Assembly (NCBI RefSeq): GCF_024125445.1
Contig: NZ_JAMXWM010000015.1
Span: 1 to 64,000 of the forward strand
Length of the DNA stretch: 64,000 nt
Source of the DNA: Sporolactobacillus shoreicorticis
GTDB lineage: Bacteria > Bacillota > Bacilli > Bacillales > Sporolactobacillaceae
Direction of reading: 5' to 3'
Both the position numbers and the translations under genes were made by a program. This document shows positions 63,093 to 64,000 of this stretch, piece by piece. Under the pieces are notes generated by a model that saw nothing but the letters and a program-made list of their open reading frames with translations, did not search any database and had not been told where the DNA came from. Positions within the stretch are counted from its first letter, which is position 1; each line of letters opens with the position of its first letter.

Positions 63093-64000
63093 TCGGAATC
63101 CTCCCCGCCGCAACCTCACGTGCTGCCTCATCCTCATCAATCAGCTGCATGAATAAACGAATAAGATCCGCACCCGGCTCAGCGCCGTCTGTCTGTTTTT
63201 TATAAAATCGAATAAAAAGTTCATCTATGGGCAGATTTGAACGTTCTGAACGCTCTCTGTCTGCTTCAATACCACTGTATATCGGTCGTATGGTGACGAT
63301 CATCGGCCGTGCCTTGCGGAGCGCCTGAATATCATGCATGCTCATCGCTTCATCAAGGCGAATTTCCAGATCAATCCACGCCTCAGGATCTCGCCCTTCT
63401 TCAATCCACTGATGCACCTCTGATAAGCCATTCTCCGCACGCCAGCGAGTCAGCGGATGCCCCGATTTAAGTTCAACCTCGTTTACGGCAAGTGCTGTGC
63501 CGGGCGCGCCGTCAAGAATCGTAATGGACTTGGAACGGCCGGCTTCTGAAAAGCTGTACGCCAGCGGAGATCCTGCATATCTTGCAGGAACCGGGGAATC
63601 CAATAAGCTCTGCGGGCGATGCAGGTGTCCGAGTGCGACATATTGAGCCGAATGAGGAAAGGCAGAAGGGTGGACGGTATAAGCGCCGCCTACTTGAATC
63701 GGACGCTCGGAATCAGATTCTTTTCCTCCCGCGGCAAAGAGATGGGTCATCAAAATGTTCACCGCATGCTCATTAAAAGACTTAGCCTGCATGTGAAAAA
63801 GCTGGGCAAGACGTTCGTTATAAGCAGCCTTAATCATGTCTTCATCGTTCATTTCACTGAGACATTCATTTAAACGCGATTCGGAAGGATATGGGACACA
63901 CCCGAGAACAAGGATCTCATCTGTTCTTTTGATCGGTATGGCCAGCGGTCTGAGCACAGGTCGCCCAACAATCGATATCCCCTGTCTTCCGGCGAGCGGC
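63079..64000 (-). CDS. sbcD: exonuclease subunit SbcD (partial, N-terminus beyond window)
   Basis: The C-terminal 306 or so residues of SbcD, a Mre11-type nuclease partner of SbcC. The frame is open to the right edge. The N-terminal phosphodiesterase motifs (DxH, GDxxD, GNHD) would lie outside the window, but the later NILMTHLFAAGG and YVALGHLHRPQSL histidine motifs are inside. It is followed directly by sbcC with a 14-nt overlap. The missing part should be about 90 to 100 residues, judging from the family length. Confidence 0.92.
   Translation of the reverse strand, partial: PLAGRQGISIVGRPVLRPLAIPIKRTDEILVLGCVPYPSESRLNECLSEMNDEDMIKAAYNERLAQLFHMQAKSFNEHAVNILMTHLFAAGGKESDSERPIQVGGAYTVHPSAFPHSAQYVALGHLHRPQSLLDSPVPARYAGSPLAYSFSEAGRSKSITILDGAPGTALAVNEVELKSGHPLTRWRAENGLSEVHQWIEEGRDPEAWIDLEIRLDEAMSMHDIQALRKARPMIVTIRPIYSGIEADRERSERSNLPIDELFIRFYKKQTDGAEPGADLIRLFMQLIDEDEAAREVAAGRIPNEAD

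Overview
The window is chromosomal DNA of a low-to-mid GC, Gram-positive, spore-forming-type bacterium of the order Bacillales. The strongest evidence is gene order. Read from right to left, fabH-fabF-yjbA-(trpS reversed)-app-opp-spx-yjbE(TerC)-mecA-coiA-pepF-spxH follows the well-known Bacillus subtilis yja/yjb neighbourhood, and the gene products (Spx, MecA, SpxH, CoiA, a T-box-controlled TrpS, LexA-box SOS control) are Bacillota types. An acid-type sedolisin protease and a pyruvate:ferredoxin oxidoreductase point towards an acid-tolerant, facultatively anaerobic lineage such as the Sporolactobacillaceae. That placement is inference and needs 16S or whole-protein comparison.

Layout. 1-5.8 kb: an M3 oligopeptidase, an MFS exporter with its divergent LysR regulator, and a YitT-family membrane protein. 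6-14.7 kb: the Spx/competence control block. It holds SpxH (adaptor that delivers Spx to ClpXP), MecA (adaptor for ClpCP), Spx itself, CoiA (uptake and recombination of transforming DNA), PepF and a TerC-family protein. An SOS cassette (two LexA boxes, a Y-family polymerase and an unknown 121-residue partner) is inserted between spxH and pepF. 15-30 kb: an amino-acid permease, three very small proteins that are easily missed (two in this stretch, one after the SOS cassette), and two complete tandem oligopeptide ABC importers (opp and app). 30-38 kb: T-box plus trpS, an orphan Rgg/RRNPP-like regulator, YjbA, FabF/FabH, a YppG-like protein, a Rossmann-fold protein and two Fe-S maturation-type proteins.

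38-50.5 kb is accessory metabolism: an N-acetylglucosamine-type PTS IICBA with a TGTCTAGACA operator, a secreted sedolisin, an asparagine synthetase, a lysozyme-like membrane protein, an ABC-F protein, a decayed Rpn nuclease gene, a second YitT paralogue, a secreted His-rich protein, and a TetR-controlled membrane protein. 50.5-64 kb: NifJ, an ABC-2 exporter (one ATPase, two permeases) divergent from a NarL-type two-component system around a perfect 14-bp palindrome, then sbcC and the C-terminal part of sbcD running off the right edge.

Functionally the window favours a peptide-using lifestyle: a secreted protease, two oligopeptide importers, two cytoplasmic M3 peptidases and an amino-acid permease. 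It also holds most of the Spx/ComK proteolytic control circuit. I saw no prophage, insertion sequence, CRISPR array, rRNA or tRNA. I found no clearly new multi-gene system. The least explained signals are the SOS cassette partner, the 41-codon transcription unit at 16.6-16.9 kb, the TerC leader, the orphan Rgg-like regulator with a palindrome over its 5' region, and the ABC/two-component module.
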